DNA from: Thiothrix nivea DSM 5205
GTDB lineage: Bacteria; Pseudomonadota; Gammaproteobacteria; Thiotrichales; Thiotrichaceae
NCBI RefSeq assembly: GCF_000260135.1
Contig: NZ_JH651384.1
Span: 127,693 to 191,692, forward strand
Length of the DNA: 64,000 nucleotides
Reading direction: 5' to 3'
Shown here: in pieces, positions 34,655-44,233 of the stretch
Layout of the letters: each line of letters begins with the position of its first letter
Position numbering within the stretch: the first letter of the stretch is position 1
Program-made: the position numbers and the translations under genes
Notes under the pieces: generated by a model
Databases searched by the model: none
Seen by the model: the letters and a program-made list of their open reading frames with translations, nothing else
What the model was told of the DNA's origin: nothing

Positions 34655-36708
34655 CGATGGAAGTCATGATTACCAGACACAGCGTTGCCAAACGCCCGGA
34701 AGATGGTTTATCGCCACTGCAATACCGCTTGCTGCACGAGAAAAAGCGCATCCGCATTGTCGATGCGCCTACAGGGGCGGGCAAAAGCTACGCCTTCCAG
34801 AAAGCCTTGCTGGAAGGGCAGCGCATCCTGTTTATCGTGCCTACCCGTCGGTTGGCACAGAATCTGGCGGCAGGTCTGATGCATGAACTGGTGCAGCAGG
34901 GCGAGCCGTGGACAGAGGCACTGGCGCGAAAAAAGGTGGCGGTGTTTACCTCGGATCAGACTCGCCAGCTACGTGAACAGGGGGAGCGGCGGATTAGCGG
35001 CTATCGGTTGCGCCAACTGGACGCACTCGATGAAACCTGTGATGAAGGCGAAATGATTATCGCCGTGCCTGAAGTCATCAGTAACCTGTTGCACCGCCCT
35101 CGGGAAGCGCTCACCAAAGGCAGTGCCGGGGATGGGGTATTTTCACTGTTGAGCCAGTTTGATCATATTGTTTTTGATGAATTCCACACGATTGAGGCGC
35201 AAGGTTTTGGGCTGGCAGCCTTGTTTGCCAAGCTCGCCAGTATTGAATTATCGGACGGCACGGCATTCGGCAAAGCAAAAATCAGTTTCCTGTCGGCGAC
35301 ACCCTTGGAGATTTACCCCACGCTGGAAAAGCTGGGGGTGGCAAAATCTGCGGTGGCACGATTGGAAGAAGAACTGGTGGATACTGCGGATGCTCGCCCT
35401 TTGCATGGCGATGTGTGTCTGACCCTTATGGCAGAAGAGTCCTTGCCTGCCTGTCTGCAACAGCATCATGAGTTGATCCAGCAGGAAGTCGCGGCAAACC
35501 GTCAGGTGGTGGTGATTTACAATGCGCTGGCTGACCTGCGGCGGGATTTGCCACGTTTGAAACGGCAACTTCAGCAATGGGGTATCAGTGCAAATAAAGT
35601 GCTGGTCATTAACAGCATCGACGATAGCGGCGAAAACCGCCAGACCCGTTATGGTTTTGCTAGCGGCAGGCAGCAAAACCCGGATCAGTTCAACATTCTG
35701 ATTGCCACCGCCAGCGTGGAAATGGGCGTGACGTTCCGTGAAGCAAACGTGATGTTTATGGAGCCTGGATTTGCGCCGATGAGCTTCCTGCAACGCTACG
35801 GGCGTGCTGCACGGCGCGGAAAGGATGGGCAGGTGTTTGTGCGGCTGGATGAGGCAATAAGCAACCGTTTTCCTTGGCAACGAGAATTACGACAATGGCT
35901 TGAAGCGCTTCAGGGACAGTCGGTTAATGTGCTGGATTTCAACCGCATGTTAAGCGCATCAGCACAGTCGCGTTTTGAAACGGATGCCGAGCCAGATACT
36001 GAAACCAGACAGGATGAGGCAACGCATACGCCCCACTTTGGCAGCCTGTCGCATTATGCCAATTACTCTAGTGGTTTGTATTGGCAACAGCTCATTCAAC
36101 ATTCCAGCAACAAGGGGCATCGTGCTGGGCATTTGCGTACTTACCAACCACCAAGCAGTGCGCATGTGTACCAGTTACTAAAGGCTATTCAGCCGTTGCT
36201 GGATGACCCCGACTACCAGCGTTCTGCACGGGAATGGTATCGCTGGTTTATGCAACGGGCGCTGATGCTGCGTGATATTGGCAAGCGCGTTACGGTTATC
36301 GAGGGCGATGGTTTCAAATTGCAGGCAGATCGGGTGTGGCTGGCGCGTGAAACCTCGGTGCTAAGGCTACCCTTGCTGCAAGATGCACAGAAAAATGACT
36401 ACTTCCAACTGGAAGGTGATCTGGATGATTACCTGCTGCCGGAAGATGAGCGCCAGCGCGTGCAGCGCATGATGAAAGTGTACTACCCGCATAAGCCGGT
36501 TATTGATGAGCTGAAGGTAGATGCGAGCCTTGTGCGGGAATGGCTGAGGGTGTTTGAGGACAGGCGTCGGTGTATTGACACTGACGAGGCTTGGGAAACC
36601 TACCCTGAAGCAATGCAGGCGGTGGATACGCTGGTGCGCCTGACGGGTTGTGTGGCGGGGCATGATGTGGATATTGCGGCGGATGCAGTATGTGGGGTTT
36701 TGGGCTGA
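34645..36708 (+). CDS. cas3: Cas3', helicase of the type I-D system (no HD domain)
   Basis: 687 residues (683 if translation begins at ATG 34657). Superfamily 2 helicase motifs are present: motif I APTGAGKS, motif II VFDEFHTIE (DEFH in place of DEAD/DEAH), motif III SFLSATP and motif VI QRYGRAARRG. No HD nuclease precedes the helicase, consistent with type I-D in which HD lies in Cas10d. It unwinds target DNA after R-loop formation. The gene overlaps csc1 by ten bases. It is placed after csc1, rather than first as in many I-D operons. Confidence 0.9.
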   Translation: MGVAMEVMITRHSVAKRPEDGLSPLQYRLLHEKKRIRIVDAPTGAGKSYAFQKALLEGQRILFIVPTRRLAQNLAAGLMHELVQQGEPWTEALARKKVAVFTSDQTRQLREQGERRISGYRLRQLDALDETCDEGEMIIAVPEVISNLLHRPREALTKGSAGDGVFSLLSQFDHIVFDEFHTIEAQGFGLAALFAKLASIELSDGTAFGKAKISFLSATPLEIYPTLEKLGVAKSAVARLEEELVDTADARPLHGDVCLTLMAEESLPACLQQHHELIQQEVAANRQVVVIYNALADLRRDLPRLKRQLQQWGISANKVLVINSIDDSGENRQTRYGFASGRQQNPDQFNILIATASVEMGVTFREANVMFMEPGFAPMSFLQRYGRAARRGKDGQVFVRLDEAISNRFPWQRELRQWLEALQGQSVNVLDFNRMLSASAQSRFETDAEPDTETRQDEATHTPHFGSLSHYANYSSGLYWQQLIQHSSNKGHRAGHLRTYQPPSSAHVYQLLKAIQPLLDDPDYQRSAREWYRWFMQRALMLRDIGKRVTVIEGDGFKLQADRVWLARETSVLRLPLLQDAQKNDYFQLEGDLDDYLLPEDERQRVQRMMKVYYPHKPVIDELKVDASLVREWLRVFEDRRRCIDTDEAWETYPEAMQAVDTLVRLTGCVAGHDVDIAADAVCGVLG

Positions 36709-36784
36709 ACATGCTAAATGAGCATAGTAGATACCAGAGTATATACCGTGTTTTTGCGGCTGGGAAGTTGTCGGTGCTGGCTCT

Positions 36785-37333
36785 ATGAAAGCCGATTTCC
36801 ACTGGCCGCTGGCAACAACGTTTTACCAACGCATCGAGCGCCTCAACCTGCACGGCTTGCACTTCCAGCATGTTGCCTTGTGTGAACGGCGTGCCTGGAT
36901 GTATTTGCACAAGGTGAATTTCGCGCAATGGTATTCGCGGGTGCAGACCGGCAATGCGCTGCACGCCACCAGTTACCAGCGTGATCATTCGGTGCGGGGG
37001 TTGTTTGGTTTGGCTCCTGACCGGATCGACTGGGAAAACAGCATTGTCTACGAGAACAAGGGCAGCGCAGGGGCGGTGGATGCATCCAGCGAGCAGACGG
37101 CTTTCTATGCGCTGATGCTGTCGATCACTACCGGCAAGTGCTGGCGTGCCTATACGCATGTACTGACTTCGCGCCGCAAGCGGGAGGTGATGCTGGATGC
37201 CAAGCGCTTGCAGACATTATGGAATGCCTCCGTGAGGCTGGAGCAACTGGCGGAGCAGGAAAGTGTACCTGCTGCGAGGCGTATCGGTTTGTGCCAGACC
37301 TGTTCGCTGGCAGCATTTTGTGGCTTTGATTAA
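36785..37333 (+). CDS. cas4: Cas4, RecB-family nuclease for spacer acquisition
   Basis: 182 residues. Four cysteines expected to hold a [4Fe-4S] cluster are C33 (ALCERRAW) and C170, C173 and C179 (CQTCSLAAFC). RecB nuclease motifs are seen as PDRIDW and IVYENKGS. Cas4 trims prespacers and sets their PAM and orientation. It follows cas3' after a 76-bp gap and precedes cas1 by nine bases, so it forms an adaptation block with cas1 and cas2. Confidence 0.9.
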   Translation: MKADFHWPLATTFYQRIERLNLHGLHFQHVALCERRAWMYLHKVNFAQWYSRVQTGNALHATSYQRDHSVRGLFGLAPDRIDWENSIVYENKGSAGAVDASSEQTAFYALMLSITTGKCWRAYTHVLTSRRKREVMLDAKRLQTLWNASVRLEQLAEQESVPAARRIGLCQTCSLAAFCGFD

Positions 37334-37342
37334 GGATGCCAG

Positions 37343-38311
37343 ATGGAAACCCTGTTCGTTTCAAAGGAAGCGCAGTTGCGCCAGCATGAGAACACGCTGC
37401 AAATCAAGGTGGGCGACCAGAAGCGATCCCTGCCGATTGAAAAGCTGTCGCATGTGGTGCTGCTGTCGGAAAGCCGCCTGAATTCCCGCCTGTTGGGATT
37501 ATGTGGGAAACACGGTGTGCGGCTGTCGGTTTTCGACTACTACGGCTATTTCAAGGGCGCGTTTGAACCGGCGGACAAGAGTCCGGCGGGTAAGGTCAAA
37601 CTCAAACAGGCTGAATTGCTGCTGGATGATGCCCGCCGCATGGCGGTAGCGCGCGAGATTGTGCGCGGCGCGAGCCATAACATGCTGGCCAACCTGCGTT
37701 ACTACCAGTACCGGGGTAACGAGGGTATGAAGCAGCCGGTAGCCGATATGCAGCAACTGCTGGCCTCTATCCCCAAAGCTAAGGATACCAACAGCCTGAT
37801 GGGGATCGAGGGGCAATTGCACCAGTATTATTATGCAGCCTGGCCGTCTATCCACCCTGAGTTGGGGTTTGGCAAGCGGGTACGGCGTCCGCCCAATAAT
37901 CCGGTCAATTGCCTGTTGTCGTTCCTGAATCAGCTGGTTTATACGGTGGTGCGGCATGAAATCAGCAAGACGCATCTGGAGGAAACCTTCAGCCTGCTAC
38001 ATGCTCCGGGTTATGGTCGCGCTTCCCTCAGTCTTGATCTGGCCGAGCCGTTCAAGCCGGTGCTGACCGACATGCTGATTTTCCGCATGGTGCAACGGCG
38101 GATGGTGGATGCCAGCTGGTTTGAGCAGCATGATCAGGTATGTCTGCTGAGTGAAACCGGGCGGCGGCAGGTGGCGGAACAGTTTTCCCTGCGTCTGGAG
38201 GAACAGTATCAGGGGCGCAGTTTCCGCAACTGGATTTACCACGAAGCCCTGGTGCTGGAACGCGAGGTGCTGGGCATGGCCGAATACGAATCCTTCAAAC
38301 GGAGAGTCTGA
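37343..38311 (+). CDS. cas1: Cas1, CRISPR integrase
   Basis: 322 residues, full length. The metal-binding residues are E156 (MGIEGQLHQYY), H220 (SLLHAPGYG) and E235 (LAEPFKPV). The N-terminal beta domain begins METLFVSKEAQL. Cas1 with Cas2 inserts new spacers at the leader end. The stop overlaps the start of cas2 (TGATG). The downstream cas2 is interrupted, so Cas1 may now lack its partner. Confidence 0.93.
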   Translation: METLFVSKEAQLRQHENTLQIKVGDQKRSLPIEKLSHVVLLSESRLNSRLLGLCGKHGVRLSVFDYYGYFKGAFEPADKSPAGKVKLKQAELLLDDARRMAVAREIVRGASHNMLANLRYYQYRGNEGMKQPVADMQQLLASIPKAKDTNSLMGIEGQLHQYYYAAWPSIHPELGFGKRVRRPPNNPVNCLLSFLNQLVYTVVRHEISKTHLEETFSLLHAPGYGRASLSLDLAEPFKPVLTDMLIFRMVQRRMVDASWFEQHDQVCLLSETGRRQVAEQFSLRLEEQYQGRSFRNWIYHEALVLEREVLGMAEYESFKRRV

Positions 38312-38784
38312 TGTTCATGCTGGTCACGTATGATGTGGAGGCCAAGCGCACGGAGAAAATGAACATCCCCGGGGCAAGCCCTCTCCCTTCGGTCGACTTT
38401 CTCGTTTCACTCGAAAGCGGGGTATCACTTCACTTCGCTCACACACTGCGTGGCTCGCTACGTTCAACAGCGCCTTCCGACGCTGTTTGAAGAATCGCCC
38501 CAAGGGGCGGGGAATAAGACCCGAAGCGATTCAAAAAGCTGTTGCGCCGTTTTCTGAACCACGAGCAATATTCTGTTTTTACCGGCGACATCACCGATGC
38601 ACAGGCTATCAGGCTCCAGCATGAACTGAGCCGCTTGATGATTCCGGGGGATCGTGTCACGGAAATACGCGCTGCCAACCGGCAGAATATTGAGGTCAGC
38701 CATCTTGCCAAGAGCGAAGCAGGGAAGGGGGAATTGAAACGGACGCCGCTTGATGACCACCGCCGTGATTTTACGGTTCTGTAA
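38311..38784 (+). pseudogene. cas2: cas2, interrupted by a 171-bp insertion
   Basis: Sixteen Cas2 codons (MFMLVTYDVEAKRTEK, including the metal-binding Asp of YDV) are followed by foreign sequence that stops at TGA 38488-38490. The normal Cas2 sequence resumes at TTC 38530 in the same frame (FKKLLRRFLNHEQYSVFTGDI) and runs to 38784. Joined, the two parts make a typical Cas2 of about 100 residues. No start codon with a good ribosome site would restore the lost strand. The rest of the coding sequence shows no other damage, so the loss looks recent. Confidence 0.88.
38359..38529. mobile_element. 171-bp non-autonomous element in cas2 with IS200/IS605-like ends
   Basis: The insert starts CATCCCCGGGGCAAGCC close to the left junction and ends with a perfect hairpin CGCCCC-AA-GGGGCG (about 38496-38509) followed by GGGAATAAGACCC. 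Subterminal hairpins of this form without terminal inverted repeats or an obvious target duplication are typical of IS200/IS605-family ends and their palindrome-associated derivatives. No transposase or TnpB frame fits in it. Exact borders are uncertain by a few bases. Confidence 0.6.
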
Positions 38785-38906
38785 GCTGACTTCGACCTTG
38801 GATGAAGCCAAAACTACCTGCCTTTGATGTCTATTGTGTTTCTGTTCGTGCTATTTTTATCTGGTCTGGTTTCGAGCTGGGTGCTGAGTTTGGCTTGGAA
38901 TCGGGT
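38785..38906 (+). promoter_or_regulatory. Candidate CRISPR leader
   Basis: 122 bp between cas2 and the first repeat, with a T-rich core (about 38825-38870) and no coding sequence. Location beside the adaptation genes favours leader function, but repeat features could also be read in the opposite direction, so the leader end is unproven. Confidence 0.5.
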
Positions 38907-40627
38907 GTTCCGAATCCCCATGAGGGGTTATGAGAGCCGATGTTCACGTCCTGCAACAGCGGGTTGGCGGGTTCCGAATCCCCATGAGGGGTTATGAGAC
39001 AATCATCGGATTCCGCACTGGCCATCAGGCGCAGGTTCCGAATCCCCATGAGGGGTTATGAGCAAAAATGAAATACATCTGTAGCAAATGCGATACTGAG
39101 TTCCGAATCCCCATGAGGGGTTATGAGGATGGGTATACGTCATGAGCGCGGCAGGCGAACTCAGTTCCGAATCCCCATGAGGGGTTATGAGAAGCACAAA
39201 AGCGAATGTCATAAACATACGTTTCTCGTTCCGAATCCCCATGAGGGGTTATGAGGTGCAGATCAACAGGCCGGACATCATCAGCATGGACGTTCCGAAT
39301 CCCCATGAGGGGTTATGAGCGGAATTGCTGAATGCGTCCACCGGCACGGTACTGACGTTCCGAATCCCCATGAGGGGTTATGAGTCAGCAGGTGTTCGAC
39401 CGCCTACTTTTTCCTGCAACGTTCCGAATCCCCATGAGGGGTTATGAGAAGCAAGGCGATCTGACCCTGCTGACTACTGACGAAAGTTCCGAATCCCCAT
39501 GAGGGGTTATGAGAGCTTAACCAGGCAGGTCGTAATGGTCATCTGGATGGTTCCGAATCCCCATGAGGGGTTATGAGAGCAGGTTATCATCGGTTAATCT
39601 GCCGATTGCTCCGGTTCCGAATCCCCATGAGGGGTTATGAGTCTCAATAAAGGGTGCGGGCACTTCGGTCTGACACAGTTCCGAATCCCCATGAGGGGTT
39701 ATGAGTGGTAAAGCTGGCAGAGGCTGGGGAGAACTTGAGGGGTTCCGAATCCCCATGAGGGGTTATGAGATGATGGAGCGTCATATTCAGCCAGCCAATA
39801 GCTGAGTTCCGAATCCCCATGAGGGGTTATGAGCAGAGGATTATGTCTGGTTGCGCAACGGAATCGTGGGTTCCGAATCCCCATGAGGGGTTATGAGCGC
39901 GACTTGACGGCTGGCGAACAGCACATCCAGCGCGTTCCGAATCCCCATGAGGGGTTATGAGGCCGCGCCGCAGCCCTGCTGAAAAGCAGCCGCAAAGGTT
40001 CCGAATCCCCATGAGGGGTTATGAGTTGCTGCGAAGATTGCGAAAGCAGAACAGGTGTACGTGTTCCGAATCCCCATGAGGGGTTATGAGTTGTATGCCA
40101 GAAGCCTTGCAACAATTCACATTAATAGTTCCGAATCCCCATGAGGGGTTATGAGAGTCAGAACACGGAAAAACTGCCGGGCAAGTTGAAGTGTTCCGAA
40201 TCCCCATGAGGGGTTATGAGGATACATTGGCGGGATTGCAGGCGGCGTTCATGTCTGTTCCGAATCCCCATGAGGGGTTATGAGACTGATTTCACCAGTA
40301 GCGGGTCGACGCCGAATTCAGGTTCCGAATCCCCATGAGGGGTTATGAGCGCCGCGTTGACCGGCGCGGCGGGGAGTAGATTGGGGTTCCGAATCCCCAT
40401 GAGGGGTTATGAGGATTTAACCGGCATTGGCGCAGGCTGTGGTTCCCGGGTTCCGAATCCCCATGAGGGGTTATGAGACGCGCAACTGCTGGCGCTGGCG
40501 GAAATCATGGTGGGTTCCGAATCCCCATGAGGGGTTATGAGAGCTTAACCAGGCAGGTCGTAATGGTCATCTGGATGGTTCCGAATCCCCATGAGGGGTT
40601 ATGAGAGCAGGTTATCATCGGTTAATC
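38907..40627 (+). CRISPR. CRISPR array, left block (27 repeats)
   Basis: 27 identical repeats of 28 nt start at 38907, 38971, 39035 and so on to 40578 at a 64-65 bp period, so spacers are 36-37 nt. The repeat has a CCCC-ATGA-GGGG stem-loop in its centre. Spacers 10-12 (39514-39549, 39578-39613, 39642-39677) recur later as spacers 26-28. The last spacer of this block is cut at 40627 by the IS66 element. The array lies just after the I-D cas genes. Confidence 0.97.
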
Positions 40628-40647
40628 GTAAGCGCCGTTAAATCGCC

Positions 40648-42272
40648 CTACTTGCCCTTGTCAAAAAAAGGGACTTTTTTCGCACATTTCTCCAGCGGCA
40701 CATTCCATGGCAGGAGGGCCTCCCATTTTTCCAGGGTGTCGGCCTGGGCGATATGCTCCAGCAGATAGCGGATATAGGCATACGGTTCGAGGCCGTTGGC
40801 CTTGGCGGTTTCAATCAGGGAATAACAGGCGGCGCTGGCGCGCGCGCCATGCGGGGTGTCGGCAAACAGCCAGGCTTTGCGGCCCACGGCAAAGGGGCGG
40901 ATGGCGTTCTCCGCCAGCACATTGCTGATATGCAGGTCGCCGCGTTGGCAGTAGCCACTCAGGTATTCCCACTGGTTGAGGCAGTATTCCATCGCCTTGC
41001 GGGTGAGGCCGCCTTTCATCACCTTGCCGACCTGCGTTTCCAGCCAGGTTTTCAGTTCGTTGAGCAGGGGGCACGCTCAACTGCTGGCGCAGGCGGTATT
41101 TCTCCGCCGTGTCCAGACCCTTGATGTTGTCCTCGATGCGGTAGAGCCTGCGGATCATGCCCAGGGCAATATCCGCCAGGGTGGGTTTGCCACGGGCCTG
41201 TTTGCCGCCCGCCGCCTTGACGGCCTCCACGAACTTGCGGCGGGCATGGTCCCAGCAGCCAATGCGGGTGATGGCGTTGTTGCGGCACACGGCGGCGTAA
41301 CCGGAATAGCCGTCGGCCTGGAAAATGCCGTGGAAGTCCATCAGTAGGCGTTCGGGGACGCTCCCCGCCCGGCTGGGGTCGTATTCAAACAAGACCGCCA
41401 CCTGGTTCGGCGGGCCGCCCCGCACCACCCACATCCATTTGTCGGCCTGGGCGGTTTGCCGTCCTCCTTCAGCACCTGGATGCGGGTTTCATCGCCTTGC
41501 AGGTAAGCGCCGCTGTTCTGGGTTTCGCGCAGCAGGTTGAGCAGGGGTTTGAAGCTGTCCTCCAGACGGATGATCCAGTGGGCCATGCTGCTGCGGCTGA
41601 GTTCCGCGCCGTGGCGTTTGAAAATGCCCTCCAGGCGGTACAGGGCAGGCCATCGGCGTATTTGGCGATGATGACCTGCGTCAGCAGGTTGAGGCTGGCA
41701 TGGCATTTGCCCAACGGATGGGGCGGACGGGCGGCGGCGACCAGCGTTGGCCCGCCATCTGCCGTTGCCGGGGCGGGATCCTGGCTGGCCCCGGCGGCAA
41801 ACACGGCTTTTTCCTGCCAGTATTCCAGCACCACCAGTTGCGCCGGGATGTAGTCCAGCTCTTCCTTGACCTTGGTGAAAAACGTGCGGGTCGCCCCGGC
41901 TTTTTCCGCATCACCCAACAACAGCTCCACCCGTTGGCGCTTCAGCCCGGGCGGGAAGCCGCGCTGGCGTTGGCTGGGGCGGGGCCTGGCGGGTTCCGCC
42001 TCCGGCAGTCGTCCGGCGATGTCCTCCAGCGCGGTTGCCAACTCGGCTTCATCAAACAGGTCAATCTGGAAGGGGAGCTTTTCAGACTGGGCGCTAAACC
42101 GCTGTATTTTGGCCAGGCGCAGCATTTCTTCCAGGAGCTGGATATGGTGGTCACGCTGTTTCAGGACGGCGGCAAATTCCGCCTCTTGCTGCGCCAGCAA
42201 CTGGCGCAGGCGGGCAGCGTCCAGGTCGCTATGGGATGTGGTTTTGGGGGCTGGCGGCGGTGCTAAATCCAT
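40648..42272 (-). pseudogene. tnpC: IS66 TnpC (DDE transposase), frameshifted
   Basis: The N-terminal part (42272 down to about 41680) has the IS66 coiled-coil and zinc-finger region. The frame then changes near 41660, near 41440 and again near 41070, each time continuing IS66 sequence: YRLEGIFKRHGAELSRSSMAHWI, ADGYSGYAAVC with WDHARRKF, and NVLAENAIRPFAVGRKAWLFADTP. Three indels mean no full transposase is made, unless they are sequencing errors. Confidence 0.85.
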
Positions 42273-42307
42273 GGGTTAAATGATAACAAAATCATCAGGA
42301 TAAGTCG

Positions 42308-42676
42308 CTAAAACAGCGCCCCGTAGCACAACTTTTTATGCCCTTTGAGCAGGCTGATGTCATAACCGTCCAGCAGCCAGTTGATCTGCTGGGCCGTCAG
42401 CGCCATCACCCCGCCATCCCCCGTTTGCGGCCAATGGAACTTCTCTTCCGCCAGGGCTTTGTAATACAGCACAAAGCCATTGTCTTCCCAATACAGGCAT
42501 TTGATTTTCGTGCGCTGGCGGTTGGTGAAGGCGTACAGCGCCCCGGCAAACGGGTCGTGGCCCAATTCCTGCGCCACGATCGCCGCCAGCCCCTGGGCGG
42601 CCTTGCGGAAATCAATGGGCGGGCGGTAAAGGTAAATGTCCGGCATCTCCCCGGCGGGGCGGAAATAACGGGCCAT
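42308..42676 (-). CDS. tnpB: IS66 TnpB accessory protein
   Basis: 122 residues from MARYFRPAGEMPDIYLYRPP. It contains the family signature IDFRKAAQGLAAIV, LYAFTNRQRTKIKCLYWEDNGFVLYYKALAEEKFHWP. TnpB (IS66 Orf2) is needed for IS66 transposition, though its role is unknown; it is unrelated to the RNA-guided TnpB nuclease. The start overlaps the tnpA stop by one base. Confidence 0.9.
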   Translation of the reverse strand: MARYFRPAGEMPDIYLYRPPIDFRKAAQGLAAIVAQELGHDPFAGALYAFTNRQRTKIKCLYWEDNGFVLYYKALAEEKFHWPQTGDGGVMALTAQQINWLLDGYDISLLKGHKKLCYGALF

Positions 42677-43023
42677 TACAACTGCCCCAGCAACCGGCGC
42701 AGCAAGGCCACATTGCCGGGGTGGATATTCCTGATCACCAGGCCATTCGGCAGGGACAGCTCCAGGCCATCGCCCGTCCGGGCGTCTGTCCCCGGCTGCG
42801 CCGGGCGGACAGTCACGAAACCGGAAGGCTCTGGCAATACCGGGCGTTTGCCATCCCCGGGCGGCTTGCCCGCCGTACCGCATAATTTGCGCCGCCAGTA
42901 GACAAAGCCGTGGTAACTCAACTGTTCCTGTTCACAATACTGGACTCCGGAAAGGCCGGAGGACTGGAAGCGTTGGAGCTGGGCTTGCCAGTACGCCAGA
43001 CGCCCATCTTGACCTGGATTCAT
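42676..43023 (-). CDS. tnpA: IS66 TnpA accessory protein
   Basis: 115 residues from MNPGQDGRLAYWQAQLQRFQ, with GLSGVQYCEQEQLSYHGFVYWRRKL as the helix-turn-helix-like region. This is IS66 Orf1, encoded first in the IS66 operon and intact here. It lies 88 bp inside the right end of the element. Confidence 0.85.
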   Translation of the reverse strand: MNPGQDGRLAYWQAQLQRFQSSGLSGVQYCEQEQLSYHGFVYWRRKLCGTAGKPPGDGKRPVLPEPSGFVTVRPAQPGTDARTGDGLELSLPNGLVIRNIHPGNVALLRRLLGQL

Positions 43024-43111
43024 CGTGTTCTCCCATGCAATCTGTTGCTGATGGGCTGAGTGTCCGGGATTACGTGGGGCGCTGAAAGGAGGGGGATTTA
43101 GAAGCGCTTAC

Positions 43112-44186
43112 GGTTAATCTGCCGATTGCTCCGGTTCCGAATCCCCATGAGGGGTTATGAGTCTCAATAAAGGGTGCGGGCACTTCGGTCTGACACAGTT
43201 CCGAATCCCCATGAGGGGTTATGAGAATCAATCAGCTCAACATCCACACTATTTAGCCTCGGTTCCGAATCCCCATGAGGGGTTATGAGTTCACCCTATG
43301 ATAGTTTCCAATGCACTGGATAATTGTTCCGAATCCCCATGAGGGGTTATGAGATTGTGCCGAAAATTCCGGTGCATAAGTGCTATGTGGTTCCGAATCC
43401 CCATGAGGGGTTATGAGTTTCCCGGCGAGGTTTACCCGCCATTGAAAGACGCGGTTCCGAATCCCCATGAGGGGTTATGAGCCAACTACCGTCCCCACCT
43501 GGGGGAACCCGAACAGCGTTCCGAATCCCCATGAGGGGTTATGAGCTGGCGCTGGAAAAAGCTGGATTATGCTGCAAAATAGTTCCGAATCCCCATGAGG
43601 GGTTATGAGGGGCCATGAAGAAACACCGCATTGCAGCCCCGCACCGTTCCGAATCCCCATGAGGGGTTATGAGTGCTGGATGCACTGGGTTTGTCCGGTT
43701 ACGTGCTGCGTTCCGAATCCCCATGAGGGGTTATGAGGATAAACTGGCGTTCAATTTTGCGTGTGATGTCCCAGTTCCGAATCCCCATGAGGGGTTATGA
43801 GCAGCCAACCACCAGCCGTATCACTGCGCAACCCTCTGTTCCGAATCCCCATGAGGGGTTATGAGAATTTCCTGAGCAACCCGGCAGGGGTGCTCAACCC
43901 GGGTTCCGAATCCCCATGAGGGGTTATGAGAAGAGCCTAACGACGACATCGACGACGGACGCGGGGGTTCCGAATCCCCATGAGGGGTTATGAGTTGAAC
44001 AAATTCCAGAATAAGGCGTATTTCAACGGGTTCCGAATCCCCATGAGGGGTTATGAGAAAGCAACAAAGCCAACTCTGTTGTGCAGCGTACCCGGTTCCG
44101 AATCCCCATGAGGGGTTATGAGTTGTCGACAAGGTTGGATGGGGTTGTCGACAAGGTTGTTCCGAATCCCCATGAGGGGTTATGAG
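43112..44186 (+). CRISPR. CRISPR array, right block (17 repeats)
   Basis: After the second half of the interrupted spacer (43112-43133), 17 further repeats run from 43134 to 44186, all identical to those on the left. Spacer 28 (43162-43197) duplicates spacer 12. One period is 63 bp and two are 65. The last spacer (44123-44158) holds two copies of TTGTCGACAAGGTT. Together the blocks have 44 repeats and 43 spacers. No degenerate terminal repeat is seen at either end. Confidence 0.97.
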
Positions 44187-44216
44187 CGCAGTTGGGACAA
44201 AACCTTCACCCGCAAT

Positions 44217-44233
44217 ACTCCCGTTACGGGAGT
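44217..44233. promoter_or_regulatory. Perfect 8-bp-arm palindrome after the array
   Basis: ACTCCCGT and ACGGGAGT flank one base in the 88-bp gap between the last repeat and the next gene. It could be an operator for the downstream gene or a hairpin that stops array transcription. No T run follows on the plus strand. Confidence 0.45.

Larger units (their letters stand above)
40628..43111. mobile_element. IS66-family insertion sequence within the CRISPR array
   Basis: 2484 bp. Terminal inverted repeats begin GTAAGCGC at 40628 and end GCGCTTAC at 43111. An 8-bp target duplication GGTTAATC flanks it (40620-40627 and 43112-43119), the size typical of IS66. Removing the element and one duplicate restores a spacer identical to spacer 11 of the same array. 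It holds tnpA, tnpB and a damaged tnpC, all on the minus strand. Confidence 0.93.

Noticed and set aside
42308-42676. RNA-guided TnpB nuclease because of the gene name tnpB
   Set aside because: This is IS66 Orf2, which shares only the name with the IS200/IS605 nuclease.
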